Of a stretch of 64,000 nucleotides of DNA, positions 11,526 to 23,340 are shown piece by piece. The notes beneath the pieces were generated by a model. It was given only the letters and a program-made list of their open reading frames with translations, did no database searches and had not been told where the DNA came from. The translations under genes were made by a program, and so were the position numbers. Source of the stretch: Siderastrea radians (taxonomy: Eukaryota > Cnidaria > Anthozoa > Scleractinia > Rhizangiidae); assembly GCA_964017195.1 (NCBI GenBank), contig OZ024900.1, positions 28,204,441 to 28,268,440 of the forward strand, given 5' to 3'. The stretch's first letter is position 1; every line of letters begins with the position of its first letter.

Positions 11526-12322
11526 CAGTCGAACCTCGATTATCCGGACATCGATTATCCGGACTTTTTCTCTGGTCCCGTTTTTTTCATGAATATTAAT
11601 GACCTTAGATGTTAAAAACTTTAGGAGGTAAAAAACTTCAGAAATTATGTTAAAAGTCAGGAAAATTGCGTTTAAAACAGCGCATTACACACTCCGCTTT
11701 CGAAAGATCGAGCGCTCGGAGACAAAGAGAGACAAGAAGCATTCTAATGCGTTCAGCTGAATTTTGATTGGTTCAGTATTGTTTTGTTGCTAAGGGAATG
11801 TCATGCTTGATCAGTTCGATGAGCGTGGGTTACGTAAACACACGAGACGATCATAACTCAAAACGACAACATGTCTACGAAGCGAAAGCGATCTGTTCTC
11901 TCGATAAAAGATAAACAAATAATTATTTCACGTTTAGATAAAGGAGAAAAAGGAACAAATTTAGCGCCTGAATTTGGTATCAGCAAGCAACAGATCTCTG
12001 ATATGCGCAAGAACAAGGACAAGATCCCGAAATTCACCGACAACATTGAGACAAGCGAAGGATTGAAGCGAAAGTCGCTGAAGCTTGCAAATGACGAGCG
12101 GTTGGATCAGGCCTTGTACACCTGGTTTATTCAGCAGAGGTCAACTGGAACACCAATTTCAGGACCGCTTCTCAGGAGAAAGCGAAACATTTCTCTATGC
12201 AGTTAAATGGCGAGTCAGCTGATCATGTCTCATTAATATTCATATTTTTGATTATCCGGACTCTCGATTATCCGGACTATTTACCCTAGTCCCACCGAGT
12301 CCGGATAATCGAGGTTCGACTG
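11526..12322 (+). mobile_element. internally deleted pogo/Tigger-like element
   Basis: The terminal inverted repeats start CAGTCGAACCTCGATTATCC and are identical for 24 bp at both ends. They are flanked by TA at 11524-11525 and 12323-12324, the target duplication of Tc1/mariner/pogo elements. At 797 bp it is far shorter than an autonomous element, which is normally 2-3 kb. The 5' part of the transposase remains, and the central and 3' coding parts are missing. Confidence 0.93.
11871..12206 (+). pseudogene. pogo/Tigger transposase N-terminus (CENP-B type HTH)
   Basis: The frame begins MSTKRKRSVLSIKDKQ and continues with a helix-turn-helix segment (LAPEFGISKQQISDMRKNKDKI) typical of CENP-B/pogo DNA-binding domains, then the start of the second HTH (LDQALYTWFIQQRS). 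A one-base change near 12170 shifts the frame, and the remaining sequence joins directly to the 3' terminal repeat. The DDD catalytic domain is absent, so it cannot act as a transposase. Confidence 0.88.
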
Positions 12323-12963
12323 TACCTCTGTTCTGTTCTGTTCATTTTCAGGTCTAATTGAAAAAGTAACAAAACTACACTGTACATATAAAGGGCCAAT
12401 TTAGACTATGTTGTATGCGACATGCTAATGAACAGCCTACAATGCAAGTTGTTCCATGCAAATAAAAGCTAAAACTTTCTCATGCCTGTCGTACATGGCA
12501 TAAAAAAATGCTGCAGGATTTTGAAATGTGTTAAAACCTTACAACAATCATAGCGAGAGGCAATGATAAATGAAGTGAACTCGTTACAATATTTCCAATG
12601 ATATGCCAGACCAGCAGCATAAGTAAAACTCAGACTATCTAAATAGGCCCTGAACTGCAAATGTTGTGGTATTTCTTATCTGTTTTGTTGCCCAGGATTC
12701 CCTGTTAGACTTGGAAATACTGTTTTCAGTTTTTAACAAATGCACCTGGAAAAAAAATACAAAGTAAAATAAACATAAATAAAATACCAAGGGAAATAAC
12801 CAAAACACTGCAACCATATTGTACAGTTCCTCTCAGACGAGTAGCTAGTGCCTTTGGTATGGCATCTACAGGCACACCTTTTGCGTGCTCTTATAATTAC
12901 GTACATGCAACCCCTAATAAATGGTGTATTTTTAAACAGTGAAAAATACTATTGTATGCTTAA

Positions 12964-13594
12964 CTCATTAACGTCCGTGCTGGCCTGAGCCGGCCTTGAT
13001 TTTGCGCGTGTTCGCTTTTGGCCCCAGCCTCCCCTAGAAAGGCTTTTTTGGTCCCCTTTTGTCCTAGTTGTCTTTGGGAATGTTCAACCAATCAGAATCC
13101 ACCAACTGCGCATATATTTGAAGGCTTGAGGGGGTCCTAGAAGGGAAGACTTCTTGTCACTCTCCAAGAAGATCACATTTCACTCAAAATGGCTGCCGTG
13201 CTCTTCACGCGTGAATTTTCAAGATGGCAATATCTCACTCTCGGAAGGAAAGATTACCTTTTGAAACTTAAAAATCGAAAGAAGAAGCTCTAAGGAACAG
13301 TAATCTGACCTAAACAGACACAAATCCTCTGTTGTGGTTTGATTTCACGCGCGAGACAACACGTGAATCTCTTGCGTAAATTTTCAAAATTTTGACTTTA
13401 AGATTGTATTTTTGGCTAATTCTTAATTGACAACTGGTGTATTTTATTCGAAAGTTAGAAATTTTAACTATTCTAGAACAAGTGAGTGTTGTTTTTTCGA
13501 GCCTATAAATTGTCCTTTCGTACTGCACATGGGGTTGTTTATTACCAACTGCTAACTTAGCGAAGCGATAAAAAAACACGCAGCCGGTAATGAG
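12964..13594. mobile_element. TTAA-flanked MITE (piggyBac-like target)
   Basis: The ends are inverted (CTCATTAACG on the left, complement of CTCATTACCGG on the right) and each is flanked by TTAA (12960-12963 and 13595-13598). A TTAA duplication is characteristic of piggyBac-type insertion. The interior includes CpG-rich sequence with ATGGCTGCCGTG and about 34 open codons at 13190, but no recognisable transposase. Confidence 0.65.
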
Positions 13595-13598
13595 TTAA

Positions 13599-16500
13599 CA
13601 AGCCAAATAGTCACTGAATGGACCCATATATATATGTACATGTGTATAGTATATATTCTCAGCCACTGACAAAATTTGAGGCAAAAAAGTACTGTAACAT
13701 AACAGAAGTTGATTGGTGAACTGTAACTAGAAACACCTACTCAGTGACTTCCAAAGGTCTTTGAAGGGCCAGCTCTACATGAAAGACTGGGTGGACTGGC
13801 TAGTTTATTAGATTTCTCACCCAAAAAGGGTTTAAATGCTTGTCTTGTCCTTTATGTATACATGTAGCCACCATTCAGCGACAAAACTGAAAGAGTGGGT
13901 GGGTGACCATCTTGTATACAGTATTTAGCAAATAACAAAATAAATAAATAAATAAAACATAAATAAAGTAGGGTTATTCATCCAGACACGAAATCCATGC
14001 AAAGAGGCCCCACATAAATACTTTCCTTCAGCAACCATGCACGCTAAAGTATGTTTAAATAACAGTTTCAACTAATAGAACTTGACAGTACTGCTATTGC
14101 AGACCACCAGAAATTGAATCGGAAGTAAAATCTGAAGTTGACACATGTACATTATTTCTTATATGACCAAAAAGTGACATGTCAATAAAGGTTATCCTAA
14201 ATTAATAATTCCCAGTCATTCATGGTAGAAGGAATGCAAAAACACAATATCAGTAAGTTGATAAAAATTCACAACAAAACTGGTTCACTTTGATTTTACA
14301 GAAGGTAATGTTGATTGAGAAATTTTAGAATATCCAGCCAGTTATTTACTTGTGTATTAATGTTTTATGAACAAAAGAGACCATTCTTATTCAGTGACAT
14401 GCAAATGGCTTGCCAGATAGATTCTAATTTAGCCTGTCTATATTTGCTCACCAAGTCCAACTTTTTGACTGAGTTTGAGTAACGAACGTTTGTCCTGAGG
14501 CGACATTGTATATCAAGCTGTTGTAAAGATCGTTCCAATTGGCTGAAGAACGAGAGTGCTGCTTGACTATAACACAGTCATTGAAATTTATTCGACCTAT
14601 TTACTTGCAAGAAAAGTCAATATCTCAGAATTATTATTCTATATTCTTGCAAAAATCCAGCTTATTAGGTAAAATTCGAATATGTTGCAAATGAAGCTCA
14701 CTTTTTTTACTGGACATTTATGTCTGGTCGCCAAACTCGGCCGAGTAACTTAAGCTTACATGTACTTTTCTGACCTCAGCCGAACCGAACGAACCAAAAT
14801 GGCCGCCAAAGAGGAGGTAGAATCTATTCAAGAAATTTAAGATTAATACTGTACCTTTGTGTAAGGGAGGGCAGCTCTGCATCGAATCCCACAACTCTTC
14901 AACCACTGGAGTAAAAAACTATCCACGTTTCACTTTCTGGCGCACACAAACACGGAGAAATCCAACACACAAAGATCACAGACACAGACACACAGACACA
15001 GAGACACACATTCACCGGTTACTTGCGCCTGCAATTCTCGAGCGTGCGGTTGTAAATCACATGACCCCTTGAAAGCGGCCCGGTCGCATAGCTGGGTAAC
15101 CGGCGGTGAGTTTCAAATAAAATGGGTTTGTGTCGAATAGAGCTGGTTTTCGTACGTGAAAGTGGTTTATTACGCTATTCTTTAGATTATTTTCGCTTAC
15201 GATTAGCAAGGCTCAACTCAGAACGTGCTCTGTTGGAAGATGATTGTAAAGATGGTTGATGATTGCTCGATTCAAGTATAAACGGACTGAATTACCAACG
15301 GACTGATCGATCGATTTCAAGGCCGGTGAGTACATGTAACCTAATTCCTCATAATACGTAGCTGGTATGACTAACATTTTCCTGTACATTTAGTTTTTAA
15401 TGGAGGGCTTAAAGTTCCTTTCTTTGTGACATTCTGACAAATGAGTGTAACAAGCTTTAACACACAGTGTAAGCGTACACTGTGCAAATTTGCACGTTGC
15501 AAATCATAATCAAAAACGGCCTTTGTGAAATTGACCCCAAGTGGGACAGTGGTATCAAGTAACAACGAAAGCCATTGTTCACACATGTGGCATTCTGTGA
15601 CTTACACTTTTCACATCAAAGTGTGATAAGCCCGGGGTAGTAAAACAAAGGTTTACCGACCAAGAAGTAGTCGACGTACCACTATCAGAACTTCGCAAAT
15701 CCGAATAATTTGAGGAGTAGGCATTTCACATGTAAGCACGTACGTGTATCTCCATGCATCTACATGTATCATTGGTGATTAGTTGTAGGTGATTTCATAA
15801 TGCCTACACGCTAACCAACAGTTCAGTTGAAATGCGTTTCACTCAGACACGTGTACACATAAACTTGAATACAATGAAAGCCTAAATTTTTCTGTAATCA
15901 CTTGTCAAAGCGGAGAAAACATGAATTGAAACATGCATAATTTGCCAATTAGTGAGTTCTTTAACGGTTTATGAGAATTCTTGATTTTTTTTAAGCAAAG
16001 ATAGTGATGTGTACTAACATGATCAGATTTGATATAATTTATTTGAATAGTAACGACTCCAGGACTTGACACCATAGCATTTTTATTCTAGTGGCATAAG
16101 GTGGAAATGTGTGCATTTCTCAAAGTCCTCTTTTCAAGGGAGTTTGCATATGGGAGTTTTTCATTGCAATGAACAGTTCTAAAATGGTCACCAGATTTAT
16201 GAACTTTCATCCCAACCTAATGTCCAATGTATGCCTAAATACTAAACAGTAATTTATCCATGACAGACTCACAGTGGAGACCCTATACACGTAGTAGTAA
16301 TACACTAAATTCTCAATTTCAGGCATTGAATTCCTTCCTTTTGTATACGGTAGATGCCAGGGTATGAGGGGACATGTTGCAGGGACATGTCACAGAGACA
16401 CACAGCTGTGCGACACTGCAATTGTTATGCTAAAGGCATGTACTGTAGCAGGAACATTTATTTAGCAGAGAGGAAATCGAAAGGTGCTTACATTTTTGCA

Positions 16501-18554
16501 ACAACATGTGACACCCTTTGGTGTGTGGCTGGTGCTTTTTGAGCTCATGCAACACAAATTTCAACATGTCCCTTCATACACTGGCACCTTAAATTTGATT
16601 TTTCTGCATGCATGGAAACTGCATGCCAAGTACCATGGCATTCTCAAAATAGCATGTCATCCAAGTAAAAGCTAGAAGCTTGTCCAAAATACAGCCACCC
16701 ATAATTCAGAAAAGATAACTAAAGTTGAGATTTAATAAAATAAATAAAATAAAATAAATAAATGTCCTTTGTTTAATTCTGTTGTGCTCATTTAGGATAT
16801 GAGGTGATTTTTATCAACTTTGTGCTATGCACCTTGTTGGTTACTTACCACCCTATACCCAGTACATACATGCTCATGGAATAAATGTTAAATGTCACAG
16901 ACATTAAGGTGAATAATGGTTCTCTCAGTATAATAATTATTATGCCACACAAGTTAATATCCAGCCCCACAGACTGGCACAGGTAACTTGTTATCAGATA
17001 TGGACAAAAAAACTGTGGAGGTGACCACTGTTGTGCTCGGAGGTGAATGGCATGTGATATACTAATTACACCTGTAGTGTGCAGAAAACATTATGAAAAC
17101 AATGTACCTACTTGTTCGGAGTAGTCTACATGTAGATGAAAGAACTTTATAAATCCAGGAGGGCATTTGAGTGTCTCTTGAATGTTTTTCTTTTTTTGAA
17201 AATCATCAAAACTGCTCAATCATGTTATGGGAAAACAGCCTTCAAAATGGCAACTTTGAAATTTTTGGAAAAAATTATGTGCTTACTGACCTAAAGCAAG
17301 AGCTGAAGGAAAAAATTATTTGGTTTTAAGGGGATGGTGTTCAGTGTGTCAAACTGTCTCCAGTGAGTTTTTTGCACTTTTGCCCAAGAACCAAATATTA
17401 ACTTACACATGTACTGTACATGTATTTGAAAGGTCAATAACACAATTAACTGGGCTAGATGACTGGCGCTGTTTAGTTACATCCTATATAGAAGTTAAAT
17501 TTCAGTTCAAACCTGAACCTCATACATCTACATGTACACTGCTCCTTCAACAATCTCCTGGGATCTGTAAAGTAGTTCATGTACTGTGGTATAGATGAAA
17601 TTAAAGTATGATTTACATTCACCTTTATACATGTAGCTACATGTACATGTATGTGAGTAGTAAGTTTATTTTTTATGATCCAGTTATTAATTTTACTCTC
17701 AAAATTTTTCATCAGGTTTCTACATTTGTACACATTGTATCAGTATGACTCCAAGTTCTACAGCAAAACAGTTTCTTGATGCATGTTGTACATAGCAAAG
17801 GAATGCATCAAACATGGTCAGGTAAGTTACTCAAACATACAGCTACAATTAACGTTGTCGGAAAACCTACGCAATGAGACCACAAGGTGCTATGGGTAAT
17901 CTATTAATAAATTTACCAAGCTTAGCTGTGGCTCACCCCTACACAAATTAAATCATACGGGCAGGTGTTTATCTTACTTTCACCCCTCCTACGGTAGCGA
18001 CAACTGCGAAATTACAGCCGAATCACAAACCACTTTCAGCTACCCATACTACCTTTCGGTCTCCTCGTGTAAGCTCAAGGCTGTAAAATCAGACAACGTT
18101 TTAGCTGTATACATTAGAATCCTCATGTTACACTTCAAATTTGTGTTGCTTACATGTAGATCTGTTTTCTTTAAACAAGGGACGTGTACATGTACAGTGT
18201 ATTGGGTGTTGGTTGCAGGCATTCCTTTTAAAGATTTTGACAGAATGGCATATGGATTCATGTCATATGAAGACATTATCTCCTTGGTGATCATTGAATG
18301 CTTGAATTTTTAAGACAATGATACTAGATTATTGTGGACAAACCACAATCCTGACCAGTACACTGAAACAAAAGCCCTGCTGATATAGAGCCATGGTTAT
18401 TAATATTGTAAAATAATTACTGATGTTGTAAATAATTACTAACATTGGTCATTTATTAACCAAAAGAATGATGATACATGTGCTCAACATGAAGCAATTG
18501 TGGGATTAGGACACCAAGTTAAATCCCTAACTGAAGTCATACCCATGACCTTCT
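13599..18554. other. interior of the 13.8 kb element, no supported gene
   Basis: The sequence is rich in palindromic TACATGTA/GTACATGTAC words (for example near 14146, 15327, 17403, 17525 and 17630-17650). It has an imperfect CA-rich run near 14970-15010 (CACAGACACAGACACACAGA). Two short exon-like stretches near 14470-14620 and 14850-14935 were considered and not accepted. Confidence 0.5.
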
Positions 18555-18563
18555 GCACTCCAG

Positions 18564-18888
18564 TAACCTGCGATCAGGCGTTATTTTTCTCGCGGCGGTG
18601 TAGTCAACGGAAAAATGAACGCCTGATACAATTACTTGTCGAGTCGTCTGTAAAAAGTCCAGAATCTGGACTTTTTTCTGATTGGTCGGGAAACAAAAGG
18701 CAACATAAAGCTAAATTTCCGGTAAATTGTGATTGGCTCACTCTTATCTGATGGCATCGCTGACACTCTCGTTGACAGACACTTTAATTGGGGGGCGGCA
18801 GACGATTCAACAAGTAATTGTATCAGGCTTTCCTTTTTTTTTCGCCCTCCCTCCGCCGCGAAAAAAAAGAAAGCCTGATCGCAGGTTA
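18564..18888. mobile_element. 325-bp MITE with perfect 9-bp target duplication
   Basis: The terminal inverted repeats begin TAACCTGCGATCAGGC on both sides and extend into TTTTTCTCGCGGCGG-like sequence. The 9-mer GCACTCCAG is present exactly at 18555-18563 and 18889-18897. A 9-bp duplication is typical of Mutator-like elements. No coding capacity. Confidence 0.92.
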
Positions 18889-18897
18889 GCACTCCAG

Positions 18898-20817
18898 CTA
18901 CATGACTGTACTAATCTACAAGAAAACTGTTAGTGAAGTAGGTCATCTTACTAGGTTCATACTGTAACATGTCCTGCATAGTGCTAGAAAGGGCAGTGTT
19001 AAAGGCATCTGACTGTATGGTGACCTTGTACTGTAAGTAATGCCCTACAATACAGCTGTACACCTTTTGCTCACGTCTAGACTCCTATGTAATCTACATT
19101 CTGTACAATGTAGGTTACTGTACATGTAGTGGTTAGAACTCTGGGCTGGTATAGGGAACACCTCAGGTTCAGCTTCTCTTGGGGTCTCATTTCATTTCAC
19201 TACATAACATCTACACCCAGTTACAACCACGCTAGACCACTAGAGGCCAACTGCTTGGGATAACAGGGTTAAAACTACAATAGTAGCATACATTGTATTT
19301 CCTTGCATCTGGGCTTTGAATTTCATGTCCACCATTTTCATTTTTCAGTCACTTGAGACCTCAACTTCTTATACCACCGTACATCCCTGCCAACACAATA
19401 TTATAAAAAAAACAAGCTGGTACCCATGAACAATTCACCACTCAACAACTTGATATCTTGAAAACTGACATCAATTTGCATAAGTAGTTGAAAGTAGTGA
19501 CACATCAACAGCCATGGCACAGTGTTGTACATCCCTGCCAGGAAAGTATAGAAGTGGTGTGGTTTTGGCTTTTTGTAACTAAGCCGTTTTTCCATTATGG
19601 GGTGACAACAGTTCTCTCTTAGTGTATTATATACGGTACAGATGTATTCCGAGTTGATGTGTGTAGGGCCAGGTGGGTTGATGTAAGCCAGTCTGGAAAA
19701 AGCCGTCCAGTCTTGCACACATCATTGGTTCATTCAACACGCGTGCACTTTAACATGCTTTGAGTATTTTTAAGCATAGTTTTGAAATTTTCCAAAAATA
19801 CATGTATTTACATGTAGCATGAAATTGGTGGTATGATAAATGTGTATTGACAGAGTTAGGACAAGCCAAATATTTTCCTGTCTAGTCCTCTCACTCAGTC
19901 AATAGGCACATCATTTTTGGAGATTTGTTGGAACCTCGTACATGAACATGTGAAAACCGGATCATTGTGAATTCACTGAGTACAATGCAAACAGGATGTG
20001 TTCTGTTATGGTGTACTAGAAAATTGTATTCTGATCAGGGCTATTAAGGTTTTGAAATGGACTATCACTGTAATGCTTACAATGTTTGTCGATGTCACTA
20101 AAGTGACAGTTTATTTTAAGAAATCTTTCTTATTTTGCTACTCCACAGCATTGGAACCCAATACTTGACTAAAGGTCATTAAATTAATATTTACACCTTT
20201 TACTAATTTTGTTCACTGCTTGAACTGTGTTCATAATGTTATTGTAAATTTACATGAACCTTTATATTATTATGTTATTGAAAATTAACATTACAACCTA
20301 ATAATGGTGAGTGTATGACAGGCCTAGAACTTTTTTTTAATTTCTTCTCAATATTTTTTTCTAGGACCACGTCTACATGTATAAGGCCATAGGAGGACTG
20401 AACTCAGAAGATTGTTAACAGCAAGTGAAATGAAGGCAGCCAAAACAGATAAGACCGTAAATGTAAAATCAGTGAATGTGTATACTCCCTGTTACTCAAT
20501 GATTCTTTTCATTTGGTTTTGCCTCATATGCACAGATACACTGTAAATATTTTAACTGATATTGGAGATTTGTTATAAAATAGACATTCTGAGGTAAACT
20601 GAATGTGGCCACAAAGTGACTGGCATAGAATACAAAGCGTCATACAGTGTACATGTACATTTACTGTACACTGGGCTTGGGGTTTGCTGTAGTAGTCTTG
20701 AATGCAGGATAAACCTGGACAAATATTACTTTTTTTATATTTTATCATTTCTCATTACAACCTACAGTGTATACCTTGTACTTGAAGATTTTAGGTAGTA
20801 TGCTGGTGCGGTATTGT
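18898..20817. other. interior of the 13.8 kb element, no supported gene
   Basis: No convincing open frame. It contains one copy of a dispersed repeat (19640-19930, listed separately) and several TACATGTA words. Confidence 0.5.
19640..19930. repeat. dispersed repeat W, copy 1
   Basis: Matches 39045-39370 in the same orientation, including GGGTTGATG, GGCCGTCCAG-like words and the closing CACTCAGTCAATA. Identity is moderate with indels. No open frame is shared between the copies. Confidence 0.7.
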
Positions 20818-20821
20818 TTAA

Positions 20822-21879
20822 AGAGCCAGTGTCACTCAAAGTGCTTTGCACGGTTATGCTTTTGTTTTGAAGTTTGGCTGGCGGATTTGTCAGACGTTTC
20901 GCAAATTATACCCTGCCGCACTGGCCTTTCAGCAAGCTGATATTCACAGTAGTAGCCCCTGAAAATCATAATATCTTCCTTGCTAAATGTTACCGGAGAA
21001 AACAACTCTAGATCTGACTTTGTAGTCAACGTGTATTGAGCTTTTATAACAACCGATTGATTGATCGATCAACTGATCATCGATTTCGATGGACGTAAAA
21101 CCAGAGTAGCCACTTCCACTCGATATAAGAATAATAAGACAAAAACAAGTAGTAGGAATATTGACGTCTTCGTTGCTAGATGTCACCGGAGAAAACTACT
21201 CAAGATCTGAGTTTGCATTCAATGCATATACATGGATCTATTACAGTCCGATCGATTGGTTGCACGATCGATCGCATCGACTGATGTCGATGGACGCAAA
21301 ACCAGAATAGCCACTTACTTTTTTTGTAAAAATAAAACATAAACAGACAGTGAATACAAGGAATAATTAAGCAAAACAACACAAGCTCATGACCATAAGC
21401 ATTATTTTGGAGCAAGGCTGTAGCTACTGTTATTTTGCTGTAAATTATAGTTCCTTCTGTTTTCATTTGGCAACGAATGTAGCACTATTTTGGCAAACGC
21501 ACTATCAGTAGTATTGCTGAAACCCGTAGATGTTTTTCTTTCCCTCCGCTGCTGATACACGGATTCCGTCAGCCGTACAACCTTGGCAGAGCCCGGAAGA
21601 CTCGGTCTTCGCCTCAACTTTCCTGAACCCTACGAGGCATCCAATTTAAAGATCTCCTTCCCCACTGCGAAAACACCTCAGAATTCGGAAATATACAACG
21701 AAATCGATACAGCGACACTTAAGTGTCAAGTCAAAATTCACACTAGTGCTTTCGGATCGCTAACAGCAGTGATGGAAGAAGATACAAATCAGACTTCACG
21801 ACAATCAAGAAAATGGTGTATTTTTCATATATGAAAAATGTACCTCGGCGCGTAAAGCACTTTGGGTGACACTGGCTCT
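20822..21879. mobile_element. 1.06 kb TIR element flanked by TTAA
   Basis: The inverted repeats AGAGCCAGTGTCACTCAAAG (left) and AGAGCCAGTGTCACCCAAAG (right, complement) are flanked by TTAA at 20818-20821 and 21880-21883. Inside, a segment of about 190 bp with TGTCACCGGAGAAAAC, CGATCGAT-like runs and GTCGATGGACG is duplicated in tandem (about 20980-21160 and 21170-21330). No transposase frame is recognisable, so it is a non-autonomous piggyBac-like candidate. Confidence 0.85.
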
Positions 21880-21971
21880 TTAAGTAATTGTGTGTGCACA
21901 TGTACATTTGCGCCTTTCATGATACATGTACATGTACTGTGTAACTCCTAGTATTTGCGTTTAGTTCACAA

Positions 21972-22210
21972 GGGCCCGGCTCCATAAAGCAACTTAAGAT
22001 TAAGTGCGAATTTTCTGCAACCATTTCCTTTGTTCTGGAGGACTTTTTGGCACAGTATCACGGATAACTCGGCCAAAGACAGATTAGTGAGTATAGAGTA
22101 GAGTACTTTAGGGAACACAAAGAGAACATGAAGAAATCCTCCAGAACAAAGGGAATTGTTGCAAAATAAAACCCTTTTAATCTCAAGTTGCTTTATGCAA
22201 CTGGACCCAG
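21972..22210. mobile_element. short fold-back MITE-like element
   Basis: The left half (CATAAAGCAACTTAAGATTA ... TTTGTTCTGGAGGA) recurs as its reverse complement in the right half (TCCTCCAGAACAAAG ... TAATCTCAAGTTGCTTTATG). A hairpin-type inverted repeat of about 240 bp with no coding capacity. The target duplication is not clear. Confidence 0.7.
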
Positions 22211-22289
22211 GACTATATCCATGTTATCCATAGTTAAGGATACTGTGCTTTCTAGTCTTTTTGAACATTGGCTACAAACCTCAGTTTAC

Positions 22290-22856
22290 TGGTTTCCAAT
22301 GCTTTCTTGAAATTTCCCAGCATCACCAGGCTTCTTAGAAAAACCAAGGTTACCGGGGTTGACCCAGATGTTATAGTCAAAAATAATGTACCTGGGTAAC
22401 CCTGGTTATTCAGACAACCACGGTTACCGGGCTTACCAGGGAAACCGGGGTTAACCAGGCTTTTTTGCACATAGGGTCCGAGTCTGGTAAGCCTGGTTTT
22501 CAGTAAAATGTGCTAACCAGGTTTACCAGGGTTACCCTGGTCAACCCAGACCTTAAGAGCCTGGTTAAACCCGGGTAACCCTGGTAATTTAGAAAACCAG
22601 GGTCACCAGACTTACTAGGGTAACCAGGGTAACCTAGGTTAGCCCAGACTTCTCAGAGTCTGGTTAAACCCTGGTTACCCTGGTATGTCTGGTAACCCTG
22701 GTTTTCTAAATAACCAGGGTAACCAGGGTTACCAGACTTTTTTGCACATAGGGTTTGAGTCTGGTAAGCTTGGTTTAAGAACCAGGGTACCCTGGTTTTT
22801 TAACCAGGCTTGGACCAGGGTAAAACCCTGGTTTTACCAGGCTCTTGGTGCAAGGG
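22290..22856. repeat. right subterminal array of CCTGGT...ACCAGG palindromes
   Basis: Dense variants of AACCAGGGTTACCAGACTTT, CCTGGTTAAACCCGGGTAAC and related words fill this stretch up to the right terminus. It is denser in G/C than the left array, and both share the CCTGG/CCAGG core and the terminal 25 bp. Confidence 0.9.
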
Positions 22857-23340
22857 AGCGTACAGTCCTGAAGTTCTGTGATCATTTGGCGGAGCTTCTT
22901 GTCAGTGGCGTATGTAGAGACTTCGTGAAGTTGGCCACCCTTTCCACATAATATACAGTCTTCTTTATTGTGCCGTGAGGACAATCTTCGTGTTTTCTGA
23001 GCTTGGACTTCCTCGTCATCTTGTTCGGCTTGTTCCATTTTTCTTTTACGTGCAATTCTCTCTTTTGCCTTTTTAAGCTTTGACGAACTGAACTGTAGAT
23101 GACATGACTTGTGCCATGAAGCCCCTTTCTCAACCAAAACCTCTGCATCTGTGTCAAGCGGTAGGGAAAGAGGGACTGGTAGAGCATCCACCGCATTAAA
23201 CTCAACAGCATTCTTTAGAAACAAGCTATATACAGCCTTAGGATCTGCCCTATCTCCACTTGCTCTAAGTGGGCATCTTAACTCTTCTGTAGTATGTTTT
23301 TGGCAGATGACACATTGATTCCAAGATAATGCCATAGTTT
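22857..23340 (-). pseudogene. 5' coding exon of the FEN1/PIN-like transposon protein
   Basis: The start ATG is at 23333-23335, five bases inside an exon whose acceptor is TTTTAG at 23341-23346. The first 159 residues carry zinc-ligand patterns CVICQKH and SWHKSCH, then a lysine/arginine-rich helix (KKAKERIARKRKMEQ) and DCILCGKGGQLHEV, which pairs with a later HLKC motif in 7360-9029. The exon is cut at 22856/22857 by the 13.8 kb insertion. The frame runs on into the insert for about 25 codons, which are not part of the original protein. A noncoding exon lies upstream, with GTAAGT donor at 23654-23659. Confidence 0.8.

Larger units (their letters stand above)
9030..22856. mobile_element. 13.8 kb TIR element inserted in a coding exon
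   Basis: The ends are perfect 25-bp inverted repeats beginning CCCTTGCACCAAGAGCCTGG (9030-9054, and its complement ending at 22856). The interrupted exon reads ...ELQDCT on the right and LPKVSG on the left. The dinucleotide AG (plus strand) is present at both junctions (9028-9029 and 22857-22858), a 2-bp target duplication, and removing the insert restores one continuous frame. Arrays of CCTGG/CCAGG palindromes sit inside both ends. The interior holds four small TIR elements and many TACATGTA words but no recognisable transposase, so this copy appears non-autonomous or its gene is unknown to me. Subterminal arrays plus a 2-3 bp duplication resemble CACTA elements, but the terminus is not CACTA, so no superfamily is assigned. 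Confidence 0.8.

Noticed and set aside
14470..14935. Exon-like stretches on the minus strand, one with MSPQDKRSLLKLSQKVGL before a GTGAGC donor and one ending SMQSCPPLHK before GTACAG
   Set aside because: Phases do not connect, no partner exon or homology was recognised, and the frames are short.
14968..15012. CA-rich run as a CRISPR-like or regulatory repeat
   Set aside because: It is an imperfect (CACAGA)n microsatellite without spacer structure.
9030..22856. Interpretation of the 13.8 kb insert as an ordinary intron
   Set aside because: The junctions carry inverted termini and a 2-bp duplication, and using the CCTG/GTAAAA donor-like and GCAAG acceptor-like sites would leave extra codons that break the family sequence.
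22250..22860. CCAGG-rich arrays read as collagen-like Gly-x-Pro frames (for example 22252-22470 minus)
   Set aside because: These are translations of the subterminal palindromic DNA repeat; frames are short and the repeat is bidirectional.
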